This document shows positions 12,999 through 24,330 of a DNA stretch of 64,000 nucleotides, one piece after another. Source of the stretch: Xenopus tropicalis (Eukaryota > Chordata > Amphibia > Anura > Pipidae); NCBI RefSeq assembly GCF_000004195.4, contig NC_030678.2:153613547-153677546 (forward strand), given 5' to 3'. The stretch's first letter is position 1, and each line of letters opens with the position of its first letter. The position numbers and the translations under genes were made by a program. Under the pieces are notes generated by a model. That model saw only the letters and a program-made list of their open reading frames with translations. It made no database searches and had not been told where the DNA came from.

Positions 12999-13449
12999 TG
13001 GATTCGCGGCGAATTTCCGCGGAAAAATTCGCCGCACGTCAAAAAATTGTCGCGGGTGTCAAAAAAGAATAGTCGCGGACGTCAAAATAATAGCTGCAGG
13101 CGACGAAACAAAAGCAGCGCGACGAAACAATAGCCGCGGGCGACGAAACAATAGCCGCGGGCGACGAAACAATAGCCGCGGGCGACGAAACAATAGCCGC
13201 GGGCGACGAAACAATAGCCACGGGCGACGAAACAATAGCCACGGGCGACGAAACAATAGCCGCGCGACAAAACAATAGCCGCGGGCGACGAAACAATAGC
13301 TGCGCAACAAAATAATAGCTGCGGGCGACAAATTTTTTTTGTCGCACAACATTTTCACCGTTTCGCGAATTTTTCGCCATTTCGCGGATCTTTTGAAAGA
13401 TTTGCAAATTTTTCGGCGAAGCGAAACGGAACAGATTCGCTCATCACTA
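12999..13449. mobile_element. Nested 'gatgagcgaa' MITE with expanded core
   Basis: The right end GATTCGCTCATCACTA is the inverted form of TAGTGATGAGCGAATC. The left part contains the palindromic stretch around TTCGCGGCGAATTTCCGCGG, typical of the inner arms of this family. It sits inside the larger element at 12.89-13.74 kb, so it inserted later. Its middle has been taken over by a 21-bp minisatellite. Confidence 0.6.
13105..13330. repeat. 21-bp minisatellite
   Basis: The unit ACAATAGCCGCGGGCGACGA plus one A repeats about ten times. ACAATAG occurs at 13127, 13148, 13169, 13190, 13211, 13232, 13253, 13272 and 13293, all 21 bp apart except one 19-bp step. Because 21 is a multiple of three and no unit has a stop, it yields long Arg/Asn/Ser/Gly repeat frames on one strand and Phe/Arg-rich frames on the other. 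These are artefacts. Confidence 0.9.
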
Positions 13450-14423
13450 CTTAGATGCACTAAATATCGCATTTGTCTGTGCGAAAAATAACACCTACTT
13501 GAAAGTACAGTTCATGAGCTTTTGGCAACACAATATGGACTTTGCAGCGGGATTTATTCAAGTCTGTGTTGGTCCCTGAGCGATGCAGCCGCCAGTTTGC
13601 AGGGAAATGGTCATTTTCAGAAAAGTAGTTTTATGAAAGTAATGCCGTGTATGGCTAATATGGCGTGCGCTTTTTTCGCACGCAGTGACTATTTGTGCAC
13701 AATGCGTTGATTAGTGTGCAGTAGCTGTGAATGGTGCAATACCATTGATTAGTGCTACATCAGTAATTTTGCACTTATATAAATAAGTAGGCTTCTTACT
13801 CCAATCAGGAGGATTGTGGACATCCTTCTGCCCTCAGTACTTATAATGACAAATTTTCTAGTTAGGATTACCCAATGGCACATACTACCAAAAAAGATAA
13901 AATGCTTTTATAAAAATGGTTTATTTAGATGAAGCAGGGATGGAGCAGGGTTATGCAATATATTTTATAGAGACCGTCACTGTTTGGGGTATAGTTTTCC
14001 TTTATATGATGTGATTACGCAAAACTCATGTAACACCTGCACATTAAGGGCAAGGGCTAAAATACAGAAATTCTTCCCATTATAGCGATAAGAAATATCT
14101 GTCTCAGTGTCCAAATGTAACATTACAATATAACATTACCAAGCTGCTAGCTGTATCTATATTTTTAGTACCTTATGTAACCTTAGCAACTAACTGAAAA
14201 TGATGCGCTGTATGCAAATAATGAAGCAACCACATACGGTTCACTGGCCCTAAGTAAAGCACTTTCTTTAAACGTCTTATTGGGTATCAATATTATTGTA
14301 AAGAAACAATAATCAAGGATAGGGGCGTACATTACATTCTTCATTAAATCCTACAAAGGTAAAACATTTAGTTCTGAAAAAAACTTCATCGTTCATGAAT
14401 ACAATTGCACTGTGAATTTTGTT

Positions 14424-14724
14424 CCGGCATAGGATCCCTTATCCGGAAACCTGTTATAAAGAAAGTTCCAAATTACGGAGAGACTGTCTCCCATAGACTC
14501 CATTTTAATCAAATAATTCAGATTTTTTTTATCTGTGTAGAAATAAAACAGTATCTTGTAATTGATCCCAGCTAAGATATAATTCATCCTTATTGGATGC
14601 AAAACAACCTAATTGGGTTTAATGTTTTATTGATTTTTTCGTAGACTTAAGGTATGGAGATCCAATTTACGGAAAGACCTCTTATTATGTTCCCGAACAT
14701 TCTGGATAACAGGTCCTATATTAC
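14424..14724. mobile_element. Foldback MITE with single-copy core
   Basis: The left end (TAGGATCCCTTATCCGGAAA) and right end (CATTCTGGATAACAGGTCC) are inverted copies. Each arm carries an inner match such as ATAGACTCCATTTTAATC. The core has one diverged copy of the 113-bp unit, including GTAATTGATCCCAGCTAAG near 14557. It is a second unexpanded reference for the arrays elsewhere. Confidence 0.75.
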
Positions 14725-14986
14725 CATGATTTTACCCATAATGCAGCATTTTGCTCATAACTGCAACAATGCTCGAGTTGTGTTGGCCAAAGCTTTTTGC
14801 ACCCTGATTCACTGGGAGAAAGTCTTTCAAAGCAACCTGCTGTCCCCACTTCTCTGATTGTACCATTCCTTCTCCTTTAAGTGTTGTCATTTTTATACTT
14901 AATGTTACAAAAACAAAACATACGGCTTACTAGAAATTATTCTGCCTCAAAACCCATACCGTATAGTGTTATTTTTTACATTTCCC

Positions 14987-15494
14987 TTAAAGGCGAATGC
15001 AAGTCAAAATGTAAAAAGCATACTGCCCAATAGTCCTTCCATTGTTTAGTAAAAACGCCACACTTTCAGCTCACCTAATCAAATATTTACTCAGTCACAC
15101 TTACTTCACATTTTCTAGAACAGGCAGCCATCTCTAAAAAGGTATTCTCCCTCCCTTTCCCTCCTTGCTTCATACTGCACATGTGTTTCATTCCCTCCCC
15201 CCCTCCCCTCTGCCAGATCCGCTTCTGATTGGCTGGTGGGCATGTGTAGCTCAGAACAGGAGACAGGATCAAGTTACACACATGCTCAGAGAATAGGAAG
15301 GCTGCCGCTGGCACCTACAGGAAGGGGAGAGAGATTTCAGTGATGTCACTGTAGGCTTCACACTGCTGTAGGCTGCCAGCACCATATCTCAGAGAAGCAA
15401 GCAGGGATCTGGGAATTTAGATATGCAGTAAGTACTTAAAAAGAATGCATTTAGACTTACTTTTAATTTATATTAAACTTTCATTGTCCTTTAA
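14987..15494. mobile_element. T2/Kolobok-type MITE flanked by TTAA
   Basis: The left end is TTAAAGGCGAATGCAAG and the right end is CTTTCATTGTCCTTTAA, giving inverted TTAAAG ends with a TTAA duplication. This is the diagnostic layout of T2-type MITEs of Xenopus. About 508 bp, with no transposase. Confidence 0.7.
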
Positions 15495-15537
15495 AGATGA
15501 AAGAATTCCCTTTCCCATGGGTTTGTAAAAATATATG

Positions 15538-16365
15538 TAGGGACCCATAGGGTTAATATGCTCCTATGGCTTTAACCTCTACCATTTCCTCTTTCTCCTT
15601 GTTACTGGGCAAAAACCCATGTATGAGTTTGATACTAACATCTTGTGCATTATTGGTTTATAGGTAGACCACTCCCTTGGCACTCAAATATAGTGTTTAG
15701 CAAAGGGGTGGTTCCTCCTCTTTGGTTGCATCTGTTGACTCAGTTGGAAGTTCCACTAAGCCTGGGATCAACAGGGCCCTGTAAGCCGTATACCCTAGAG
15801 AACCATCTAAACTTTAGTGAAGTTGGGGAACAGGGACCCCGTGAATGAGGATTAGCAAGAGCAGGAAAACGTCATTCATAGCACTTTCCAGGAAAGTGAG
15901 ATAGTTTGGTTAGAAAGAGCAGTTTCTAGCTCCAACCAGGAGAGATTAGCTGGGAGTATTCTTACCTACAGGCACTGTTGCCTTATTTTAGGGCCACAGT
16001 TAACAGGTTACACAGGTATCAGGTTAGTTCCTATCCCTGATCCACTGTCGTCTGTTGGGGATCTGTGACCGCTATGGTACAGATACTTATCCAGACTACT
16101 CTCCACAGTGGTGTTGGGCTGTTTGAATGTCTTTACCCTGCCCACGCTCTGCTGAGGTGGGATAAAACGGTGGATATGGGGTATGGTCCTTTCTAACTTC
16201 TGTGTATTTATCTGATAATTCCTCTGAGTGAGTATTGAATAACTCTGTAGATCATTTGTCTTGAGCAAATAAAAAAGTTCAGTTCTGTTTTGCTTCAAAA
16301 GAACCTTCTGGTGCCCATTCTTTCAGTTACTTTGCACACAGCCTATGTGAGTTGTAGTTGTACCA
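15538..16365 (+). mobile_element. LTR-like unit, probably a solo LTR
   Basis: It begins near TGTAGGGACCCATAGGG and shares ordered blocks with the segment at 31.37-32.09 kb: the start block with TCCTATGGCTTTAA, a middle block GAAGTTGGGGAACAGG followed by CCCGTGAATGAGG, a poly(A)-signal-like AATAAA near 16269, and a CTGGTGCCC block downstream. Two copies of the same ordered non-coding unit without gag or pol fit solo LTRs. I could not prove TG...CA ends or a target duplication. Confidence 0.45.
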
Positions 16366-17055
16366 CATTCCCTTGATCTTTCCAGCCCATCTTGTGTGTT
16401 AGAGTCCTATGTACCCCTTGCTCTAAAGCCTATTTAGCTGGTATTTCCTGTTACAGGGTTACATACATTAGCTATTATATGTTTCAGTCGCGTGGTACAG
16501 GGCTTCAAAATGTGTGTAATTTAAAGTGTTTAGTACTAAAATCAAAAATTCTGCATTCCTTGTACAATTTGCTAAAAAATGTCGGTTCTGATCTCTCTCA
16601 AAACATGAATAGATATTTGTGTCTAACTTATAATTTTTATGTTGTTTTGTACCATTGGCAGCAATTTAATGCATCCATTAACATTATCTGTGTTCTTCGC
16701 TGTTTCAAAATCTGTATTTTAGAGAGTTCAGCAGCGGGTCAGAACCATTGGTGGGAAGTAAACTACAGCGACAATCATCTTCCTCAGCTGGAGAGGCACA
16801 CTTCTATTTTAGTAGCATTTTCTTTAAATAAGGAATTAAAGGAGTTTTAGGTCAATATATTATTATGTCCATTACATATAATGGTTATATATTTAATTTG
16901 TCTTGAAAATAGACAAATCAAGTTCAACCCCTCAAACACAATAGCCCTAGTGCTACCAAGTCTTCTCGTAGTTTTCCTGCGGACGGCAACGCCTACCAAA
17001 TAACCTTTTCTTCTCCATTCTTCTCCAAGATTTATTTTTAATTATTCTATAATTT
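16366..17055. other. No gene recognised
   Basis: A 152-codon open frame (16392-16850) has no recognisable motifs and I treat it as chance. A short stretch near 16915-16935 (CAAATCAAGTTCAACCCC) resembles the 3' untranslated part of the CR1 LINE at 17.6 kb and may be a fragment of it. Confidence 0.3.
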
Positions 17056-17536
17056 TTAAGGAGGAGGAAAGCCATTTTGGCATTTTACTGCCAATAGATT
17101 TGCCACATTAGTGCCACCTAGAACAATATATTTATTCTGCAGAAAGCTTTATTATACCTGGGTAAAGAGCCATAGTAGCTCCCTCTTTTTGTATAAGATT
17201 CCAGCTGCCATTTTAGCTTGGTCTTTGTAGCTTCCTGCTGCAGCTCCAGAGGCTGGTAGCTCAGATTACACATTCCTAAGGGAGGGGGGAGTGAGTTTTA
17301 TGAATTCTTATGGAAGGGGGAGCAGGAGAAAGGAGAGAACTGCACAGACTCTGGCCACAGGAATGAAGGATTTTTCTAAGAGAGAAAGTCTGTTACCAAG
17401 GAACATGTTTACAAAAAAGGAGACAAGAAATCCTGTGTTTCTTTTGACAGAGGACTGCAGCTTTTCTGTGAGTGCTTATGGCTGTATTTACATAGACCTT
17501 TCTGATTACTTAGTTTTTAACTTTTCTTCTCCTTTA
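17056..17536 (-). mobile_element. T2/Kolobok-type MITE, abutted by CR1
   Basis: One end is TTAAGGAGGAGGAAAG at 17056; the other is CTTTTCTTCTCCTTTA at about 17536. Near 17480-17500 it carries GAGTGCTTATGGCTGTATTT, found in reverse orientation in the T2 element at 48.07-48.83 kb, so the two belong to one family. The final TTAA is interrupted by the tail of the adjoining CR1 LINE, which suggests CR1 inserted exactly at this edge. Confidence 0.65.
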
Positions 17537-18355
17537 CATAGTTACATAGTTACATAGTTACATAGTTACATAGGGTTGAAAAAAGACCAGTGTCCATCAA
17601 GTTCAACCCATCCAAGTAAACCCAGCACACCTAACCCACACCAACCAATCTATACACTCACATACATAAACTATAAATACAACCACTAGTACTAACTGTA
17701 GATATTAGTATCACAATAGCCTTGGATATTCTGATTGATCAAGAACTCATCCAGGCCCCTCTTAAAGGCATTAACAGAATCTGCCATTACCACATCACTA
17801 GGAAGGGCATTCCCCAGCCTCACTGCCCTCACCGTGAAAAACCACCTACGCTGCTTCAAATGGAAGCTCCGTTCCTCTAATCTAAAGGGGTGACCTCTGG
17901 TGCGTTGATTGTTTTTATGGGAAAAAAGAACACCCCCCATCTGCCTATAATCCCCTCCAATGTACTTGTACAGAGTAATCATGTCCCCTCGCAAGCGCCT
18001 CTTTTCCAGAGAAAACAACCTCAACCTCGACAGTCTAACCTCATAGTTTAAATCGTCCATCCCCTTAACCAGTTTAGTTGCAGTCTCTGCACTCTCTCCA
18101 GCTCATTAATATCCCTCTTAAGGACTGGAGCCCAAAACTGCACTGCATACTCAAGGTGAGGCCTTACCAGGGACCTATAAAGGGGCAAAATTATGTTCTC
18201 ATCCCTTGAGTCAATGCCCTTTTTTATACAAGACAGCACTTTATTTGCTTTAGTAGCCACAGAATGACACTGCCTGGAATTAGACAACTTGTTATCAACA
18301 AAAACCCCTAGATCCTTCTCCATTAAGGAAACCCCTTGATCTTGATCTAATTTTG
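17534..18355 (-). pseudogene. 5'-truncated CR1 LINE, C-terminal ORF2 remnant with frameshift
   Basis: Read on the minus strand, two frames join into the end of a CR1-clade reverse transcriptase ORF2. The first (18323 to about 18050) has EKDLGVFVDNKLS, ILPLYRSLVRPHLEYAVQFW and NELERVQR. The second (about 18060 to 17692) has RLFSLEKRRLRGD, YKYIGGD and FFTVRAV. The join needs a frame change near 18050, so the copy is dead. The 3' end carries about five copies of the 8-bp unit GTTACATA on the plus strand, the short tandem tail expected of CR1. The endonuclease and most of the reverse transcriptase are absent, as usual for 5'-truncated insertions. Confidence 0.9.
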
Positions 18356-19995
18356 CAAACTAATCTCTATAGGGACCCTTAATTTGTTTTAAGGAAAGGA
18401 GACCAATTTGTTAATGTGCGCCAGGAATTAAGGGGGTGATTTATCATGGGTCAAGTTTGCTTTTTTTTTTTTTTTTATTCAAGTTTTTTTGCACTTAAAA
18501 AACTTAAATTCGAGTTAAGGTTCAGAAACTCGAATGTCTGGCTGTTTATGAAGTGCAAAAAACCTGAAAACTCTAATGTAAAAATTTGCCATGTAAAAGC
18601 TTGTGAGTTTCTATAGAATTCAATGGGAGCTGTCCTAACGACTTTTTTCACTATAATTTCTACTCACTGTAAAGACCTGTACAGCCCTTACCAGGGTTCA
18701 AGTTGGGACCAAGTCCAATGCATGGTATCTAAGAGTCAGGAACAGAATATCGAATTTAGACACACCCAGGAACTTGCAAACCAAGTTCAATATTTGGGCA
18801 CTGAACCAGCTCCTCAGCGTGAATTTATGATTAATCTTCGTGCCAAAGGTGGTGGCGGCGCATCACTTTAAAATAAAGCACTTCTGACAATCACTAATAT
18901 TTTTTGAAACAAAAATGACCAAGATGATGTATAATTAAATATTTGTGCTCTGATCCACAAATTGAATATTTACTTGCTAATATCACATTGGTCTTTTTTT
19001 TAAAAAAATAACATTTGGCTTAATGTATTGGAAACTGTGTAGCTCATTAGAAGCAATAATTATAAAAGTAATTATCTGAAATTGTACAGATGGCTTTGAA
19101 GGTATAGGTTAGGGGGAAGTGCTAGACATGCTAAGGGAGGCAAAATTGTTAACCTTTACAGGTCCGTAAACCTTTAGAGCAGTGTAACTGTATGCTGCGC
19201 CGGTTGCATTGGTTGCACCTTGGTTAGTGCATCTGGTGCAGCCTGATACTGCAAAAGAATATTTTGTTTTTAAATGCTGCCTTCTGCAGGAGCCCCTGTG
19301 TAATGATGCACAAGCAAGGGGTGTGTAAGGGAATACGGCTTACTACCAATGTGCCACCTCTTACACGGCTAATGCAACTCCATGGTACTCAGTTACAAGG
19401 GCCCCCACAATAAGGCACAAGGATTTGTACCCATCACCAGCAGGCACTATTACCAGCCACCTTTAGGAAATAATGAGCATTGTGGGCAAAAATCATGACC
19501 ATTTGCACAATGCACTCTTTTAAATTATAAATGAACACTTATGTTGCTGAACAAACTCTGCTGCTCCAAAACCTATCAGGAAAAAAGGCTGCCTGATCTA
19601 CTGTAGGTTCTTATAGAGTGAGATTTGTTTAATGAGGTATTATATCCTTATATAATTGCCTTGTCACTCTTGGTGTTCTTGAAAATTAGAGTGAATTTGT
19701 GGCTTCTGCTGACAAGGCAACTCAATGTCATTGAAGGAAGCAGGCAAACTGCTGGGGATTGGTTGCTCCTGCTGGTTTTTTTGGGAGCCGCAAGAACAAA
19801 CGATGTGCCTTCCCTGTGTGAACTGGCAATTTGAGAGACTGCTATGGTTTTCAAATGATCCGGCTACTACTTATAATGGAAAAGTACAAAAAGTCTTTTG
19901 ACAACTGTGAATTGAGTTTAGATGACTTGCACTGTCTGGGACCATTATGGAAGTTCTGTGTCTCTGTATGAGAAATGTTAGTTGAGTTAAGACAT
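18356..19995. other. No gene recognised; half of a TIR element near 18.43 kb
   Basis: At 18430-18640 the motif GGTGATTTATCATGGG followed by a T-run and TTGCACTTAAAAAACTT resembles one arm of a foldback MITE, but no opposite end is clear. The rest looks unique. Confidence 0.3.
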
Positions 19996-19998
19996 TAC

Positions 19999-20322
19999 CG
20001 GGCTCATTTACTAAGACAACCACAGATGCAGTTGCACTATAATGGACACGGTCGTTGCCCCAGTGAGTTGCATTAATAGGTGCAGTGTACTTGTGCCTAA
20101 AGAATCTTGTGTAGATGTTGTTTTCATGCCATGCACCTAAAATGCTGAAAATCCAGCTCTAAAAATGTTCAGCTCAGTTTTGTTTTATTAGCATCAAAGT
20201 GTAAGCCCACGTGTTTTGACGCATTGGATGCAGAAATGATGTATTGTGGGTAAAAAACATGGCAACTTGCATCCAAACTTGCACTTTACATGCTGCACTT
20301 GGTGCTCCTAAATGAGCCCTTA
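19999..20322. mobile_element. Foldback MITE, 'gggctcatttacta' ends
   Basis: The left end GGGCTCATTTACTAAG and right end CTCCTAAATGAGCCC are inverted copies. The inside contains paired motifs such as GTTGCACTATAATGG. No coding capacity. Confidence 0.55.
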
Positions 20323-23300
20323 TATTGATCCAATAAGGTGTTTCTTTACTAGGTCATGACAATATACATGCCTACAATTTGTAACTAGCTAATATTCTGT
20401 GACTAACTGACTTGTCACAAAGATAATTTTAATGTCAAATGCCAGTGTGGCTCCTGTATTTGTTTCCAAGCATCAATTTAAAAAAAATTGATGGAGCAGA
20501 CTACATGGTCAACTAGTGGTCTGTTTGTCATACACACAGCATAACCTTTTCCTCCACTAACTCAGTTTGTATTATCCCCAAACACATTCAGCCAGTTTTT
20601 AGGGCAAGAAGCCATCTTCCACATCAGATCATTAGAATTCATATTCTGAGTCTTGAAGACATTATAACTTATTTGTTTAAATTTCTGTCCCTGTTGGATA
20701 CAGCATGGCTGGTATAAAAGTACAGACATCAGTTCACACGTTCTTCTGTAACAAGGAAGGCCTCAAAAAACGTGTTATTTTCAGAATTATCATACTTTGA
20801 AGGGCCACTCCGATGCCATTCCAGTCACGTTAGGTATGTTTGTTTTTTTCAGCAAGGGACCTGTATTAGTTACACTTTTAAAAGATAAATTGTTACATTT
20901 ACTGCACTTTCACCGCAATCCATGCGGACGATAGAGGAAAACTGGATCTTTCCATACACTGAGCTTTACTGAAGCAATCTCTACTTGTCTTAACAGATGT
21001 TTTTATATATTTAGGGGAAAGGGGTAGACTGTAGATGTGCATTAAGCACAATTCTTTCACATTGTCGCCATGATATATTATGTGTCTATGACTGTGCATG
21101 TAAATGAAATACTCATATTGTGGGAAAGAAGCCATTCTGAGAAACTCTAGATGTTGAACTTTCTGAACTTTAGCATTTGATGGTGGGTGCTGATAGACAG
21201 CCAGTTGGAAACCAATTACTTCCCACACCCATATCTCTGGTAGCCTCAGTGTCTCTTGGGGTGTCTTAGGTTCACACATAAAAAAAAACCTTATTTGCAA
21301 AAGGCACAAGTGCAGGAATGCTAAGGACAACAATATTTTGGGTCTTAGTTTAGGGAGCGTGTGAGTTAAATCATACCTTTATATTATATCTTCATTATAA
21401 GATGTTGTTTGCTAAATAACATAAGGAAAACGTTACACAACTGTGCAAACATATGTGCAATCTTATTGTAAATTACTTATTTGCATTACCAAGGGGTTGC
21501 GTATGGTGAAACAATAGGGACAGAGAACAGGTGCGGCTGTAAAATATCAAAGCCACCAAACCCTTCTGTGTTTCTTGGAGGAGTGAATTTCCCAGGCCAA
21601 GTGTGGATAAAAGTCTAGATGTCTAGACTTAGTAAGTAGGGTAGTAGGGATAGGCCGATGACACACAAGATTAGTCACTCGCGACTAACCTCCTCTAGCG
21701 ATGGCGACTAATCTCCGCTGAATGTTTTCCTACCAGTAAGAATGCAAATTGCCGGTGGGAAAACACATCTGTTGTTTTGGCTTTCGGAAGTCTCCTGAAG
21801 TTGCCTCGCATTTAACATCTGTCGGAGCTGGCTCACTGTGCTACTACTTTATGTATTTAAAACTGTATTGGCCATCTCTGCTGTACCTTTTTTATTGAAC
21901 AAAGTAATAAATATTCTTTATTTTGTATAAAATATTACAAGCCCTAGACACACCAGTGAGTCGGCACTTGTATTAGTAGTTGTATAATAATGCTAAATCT
22001 GTAAGCAGTAACCCAGGCTTCCGACACCTAGAACCCACGCACCTATCCCTTTCATTCTGCATTTGTGCTCTGTGCCCTGAGCAGGACTGCTGCAGGTGAG
22101 TGAGCTCCATTTTGCTTGCACCACAAATATAGCATTGACTGTATTAGTCAGTGCTGTATTAATAATGGAAGAGAGAGAGGAGGCTTGAAGGCATCCCCCT
22201 CCTGCCCCCTACCCACCCCTTCATCCTGCGCCCTTGGCTGGGACAGGGCTGGCCTATGCACCCTGATACAGCTCTTGGTGCTGGATTTATAAACTAGTGC
22301 ACAGTGCAGAATGCAGCATTGCCCAGCCTGTGAGTACTTGTTAGGTGAGTACTTGATTGAGCTCTTGTATGAATGAACCAGAATGGTCTCCTGACTTTTG
22401 GATGTTTCCATCATCATTGGATCAGTGATAAAATTGTTCAGCCAGTCAAAAAAATAAATCTGCTATGCCCAATTCATTACTTTCCCAAAGCAGAGACTTC
22501 AGAAAGACCGAACTTGTCCTCAATAAACCACTATTAATTAGGAACCACTTTATAGCAGGTTTTTGTTTCCAGCCACCGCTTTACAGATTGTTATTGGATT
22601 TGTGTATGTTCATGTCTATGTTACTTCTGTTGTGCTTGTAATATTGTTATCCCAAATACAGTCCCATAATGACCCTTCTGAGAGCCTCTATGCTATGGAT
22701 GTCAGGCTTAAAGGTTACATCTTTACTTGCTGACAATGTTTTTCCTATTTCAATAACAGCTCCTTATTTACCAAGGCCTTCGTCTTGCTGCACTTTTCCA
22801 GATATGAACAGTACCTGTGGGCATTGGTGCTTTATTTACACTTCAACTGAATTCAAATTCTTATGCTGCTATGAATTTCTTTGTCAGCCAGTCACTTTTT
22901 ATATTTAAGGTACTGGACTAATGTAATCTCAAGCCTCCAGAAAAATGGCCTCTCTTTGATATAAGCAGAAGTAAAGTTGCAGGGAATTAAATCAGATATT
23001 CTATACAGACATACTGTATGTCTGCTGGTACCGACATATTTTTCTTAACTGTAACTGTGCATCTATTCTTGTGAAATAATAAATAAAAATGATAGATAAT
23101 AATAATAATAAAGTCTAAATATATGGATAACGCACGTTGTTTGACTTCCAATCAAATTGACCCTAGTTGTGGGTGTGTGTGTGTGTACCTGCAGTAAGCA
23201 ATCCATCATGTATGATTCAGTGAGTAGGGCTGATAAGAATGATTTAACATTCTCTATAAAGTACAGTGCAATTTCTCACAGATGTATCTTTATCTTTAAG

Positions 23301-23640
23301 GTGCAGGTTATTTACTACATGCAGGGCAGGATGCAAAGTGCAAAAAATATGTGCTATGTTGTTGGTTGTTGCACCCTGCCCTGCAGTCAAATGAACACAG
23401 AGAACTATGTTCCACTGATGAATACTGTGCTGCCTGCATTAGTCAGCACTGTATTCATGAGGGGTCCCATAACTGCCCTGCAGTTGTAAATAAAACCTCA
23501 ATTTAATATTTTAGAGGAACCCCAATTTTATGCACTAAATATTCGTGAAACTATTGGAGGGCAACTGGAATGACAATGTTCATATATAGCATGCCAGATA
23601 GCTGACACTGGACTTATGATTAAAAAGTAACTTTTATTGC
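20323..23640. other. No gene recognised; one degraded MITE
   Basis: At about 21655-21830 there is a decayed relative of the 60.3-kb multi-hairpin MITE (GATTAGTCACTCGCGACTAA, GCCGGTGGGAAAAC). Elsewhere, including the 144-codon minus frame at 20899-21333, I see no motif supporting a gene. A short GT run lies near 23170. Confidence 0.3.
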
Positions 23641-23644
23641 ATCA

Positions 23645-23820
23645 AAATATTATTATTATAATTAACATTTATTTATAAAGCGCCAACATATCCCGCAGCG
23701 CTGTACAATAAGTGGGTTACATACATTGGACATACAGAGTAACATATAAAGCAATCAATAACCGATACAAGAGGTGAAGAGGGCTCTGCCCAAAAGAGCT
23801 TACAATCTACAAATAAAAAT
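23645..23820 (-). mobile_element. L2-type LINE 3' end
   Basis: The block TTATTTATAAAGCGCCAACA, then GCAGCGCTGTACA, then AGAGCTTACAATCTA is the 3' end shared with the longer L2-like LINE at 37.2-38.0 kb. The minus-strand copy is severely truncated and has no coding part. A TTATTATTATAAT-like tail lies at its outer edge. Confidence 0.7.
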
Positions 23821-23829
23821 AAGTCAACA

Positions 23830-24330
23830 TTTTGGTCCCTGTCTTGGACTTTTCTCATACATACATACACAGTACATACATACATATATATATATACAGC
23901 AGTCCATGTGGTACATACCATTACAAAAACATAACCTGGGTGCCTGAGCTGTGATATGAAAATAGACCAAAGAATGTCAGCACTCACCAGATGTAATGAA
24001 AGGTAAGATAGTGATTTATTAAACAGTGCCTCAACATTTTGGTCCTCTGTTTTCTCTGTTTTCTGTATTTGCTTCATTTTCTGGGGCAATTCAAATGCTG
24101 TTTATAGGATTGTTGCTTAGTAACATTCTTTTGGGCGCCAAAACTGCATTGGTGAGAGTACTTTCAGGGGGTGTTTGGAGTGGCTCTGTTAATATTGGTT
24201 TGTTTTTGCTTGATGCTGACGACGGTCCCTGTGGGGGACTGAAATATTGAGACACATTTTTCAATAAACCACTATCTTTGCTTTTGTTAAATCCTGTGAG
24301 TGCTGACATTCTTTGGTCTATACAGTATTA
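23830..24330. mobile_element. Penelope-like foldback unit
   Basis: The sequence near 23962-23990 (AAGAATGTCAGCACTCAC) is the inverse of 24296-24320 (GTGAGTGCTGACATTCTTTG). Moving inward, the arms continue with ACTATCTT/AAGATAGT-type matches and a TTTGGTCC/GGGACTGAAA pair. The inner ends carry hammerhead-like cores, as described for Penelope-like retroelements. A third, related end lies at about 24355-24430. No reverse transcriptase is present. Confidence 0.4.
24211..24253 (+). ncRNA. Degraded hammerhead-ribozyme-like motif
   Basis: CTGACGA (24216-24222) is followed, after one unpaired base, by a GC-rich stem (GGTCCC with GGGACT) and then GAAATATT (24241-24248). This fits the order of a type I hammerhead: CUGANGA, stem II, GAAA, a tiny stem III, NUH. 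Stem I does not pair convincingly, so activity is doubtful. Confidence 0.3.

Larger units (their letters stand above)
12887..13745. mobile_element. TIR element of the 'gattcacttaagtgcgataa' family, interrupted
   Basis: The left end (GGGTTGATTGACTTAAGTGC) matches the end of the complete copy at 45.93-47.00 kb. The right part from about 13455 (AAATATCGCATTTG onward, with GCAGCCGCCAGTTTGCA near 13590) matches 46.09-46.34 kb of that copy. Between the two lies a second MITE. The right terminus of the host is not recognisable, so this copy looks truncated. Confidence 0.55.

Noticed and set aside
12892..13472. Frames with NNSRGRR or LLFRRP repeats
   Set aside because: Products of the 21-bp minisatellite, whose length is a multiple of three and which lacks stops.
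16392..16850. 152-codon plus-strand frame
   Set aside because: Cys- and Tyr-rich composition of AT-rich DNA, no recognisable domain and no supporting splice or promoter context.
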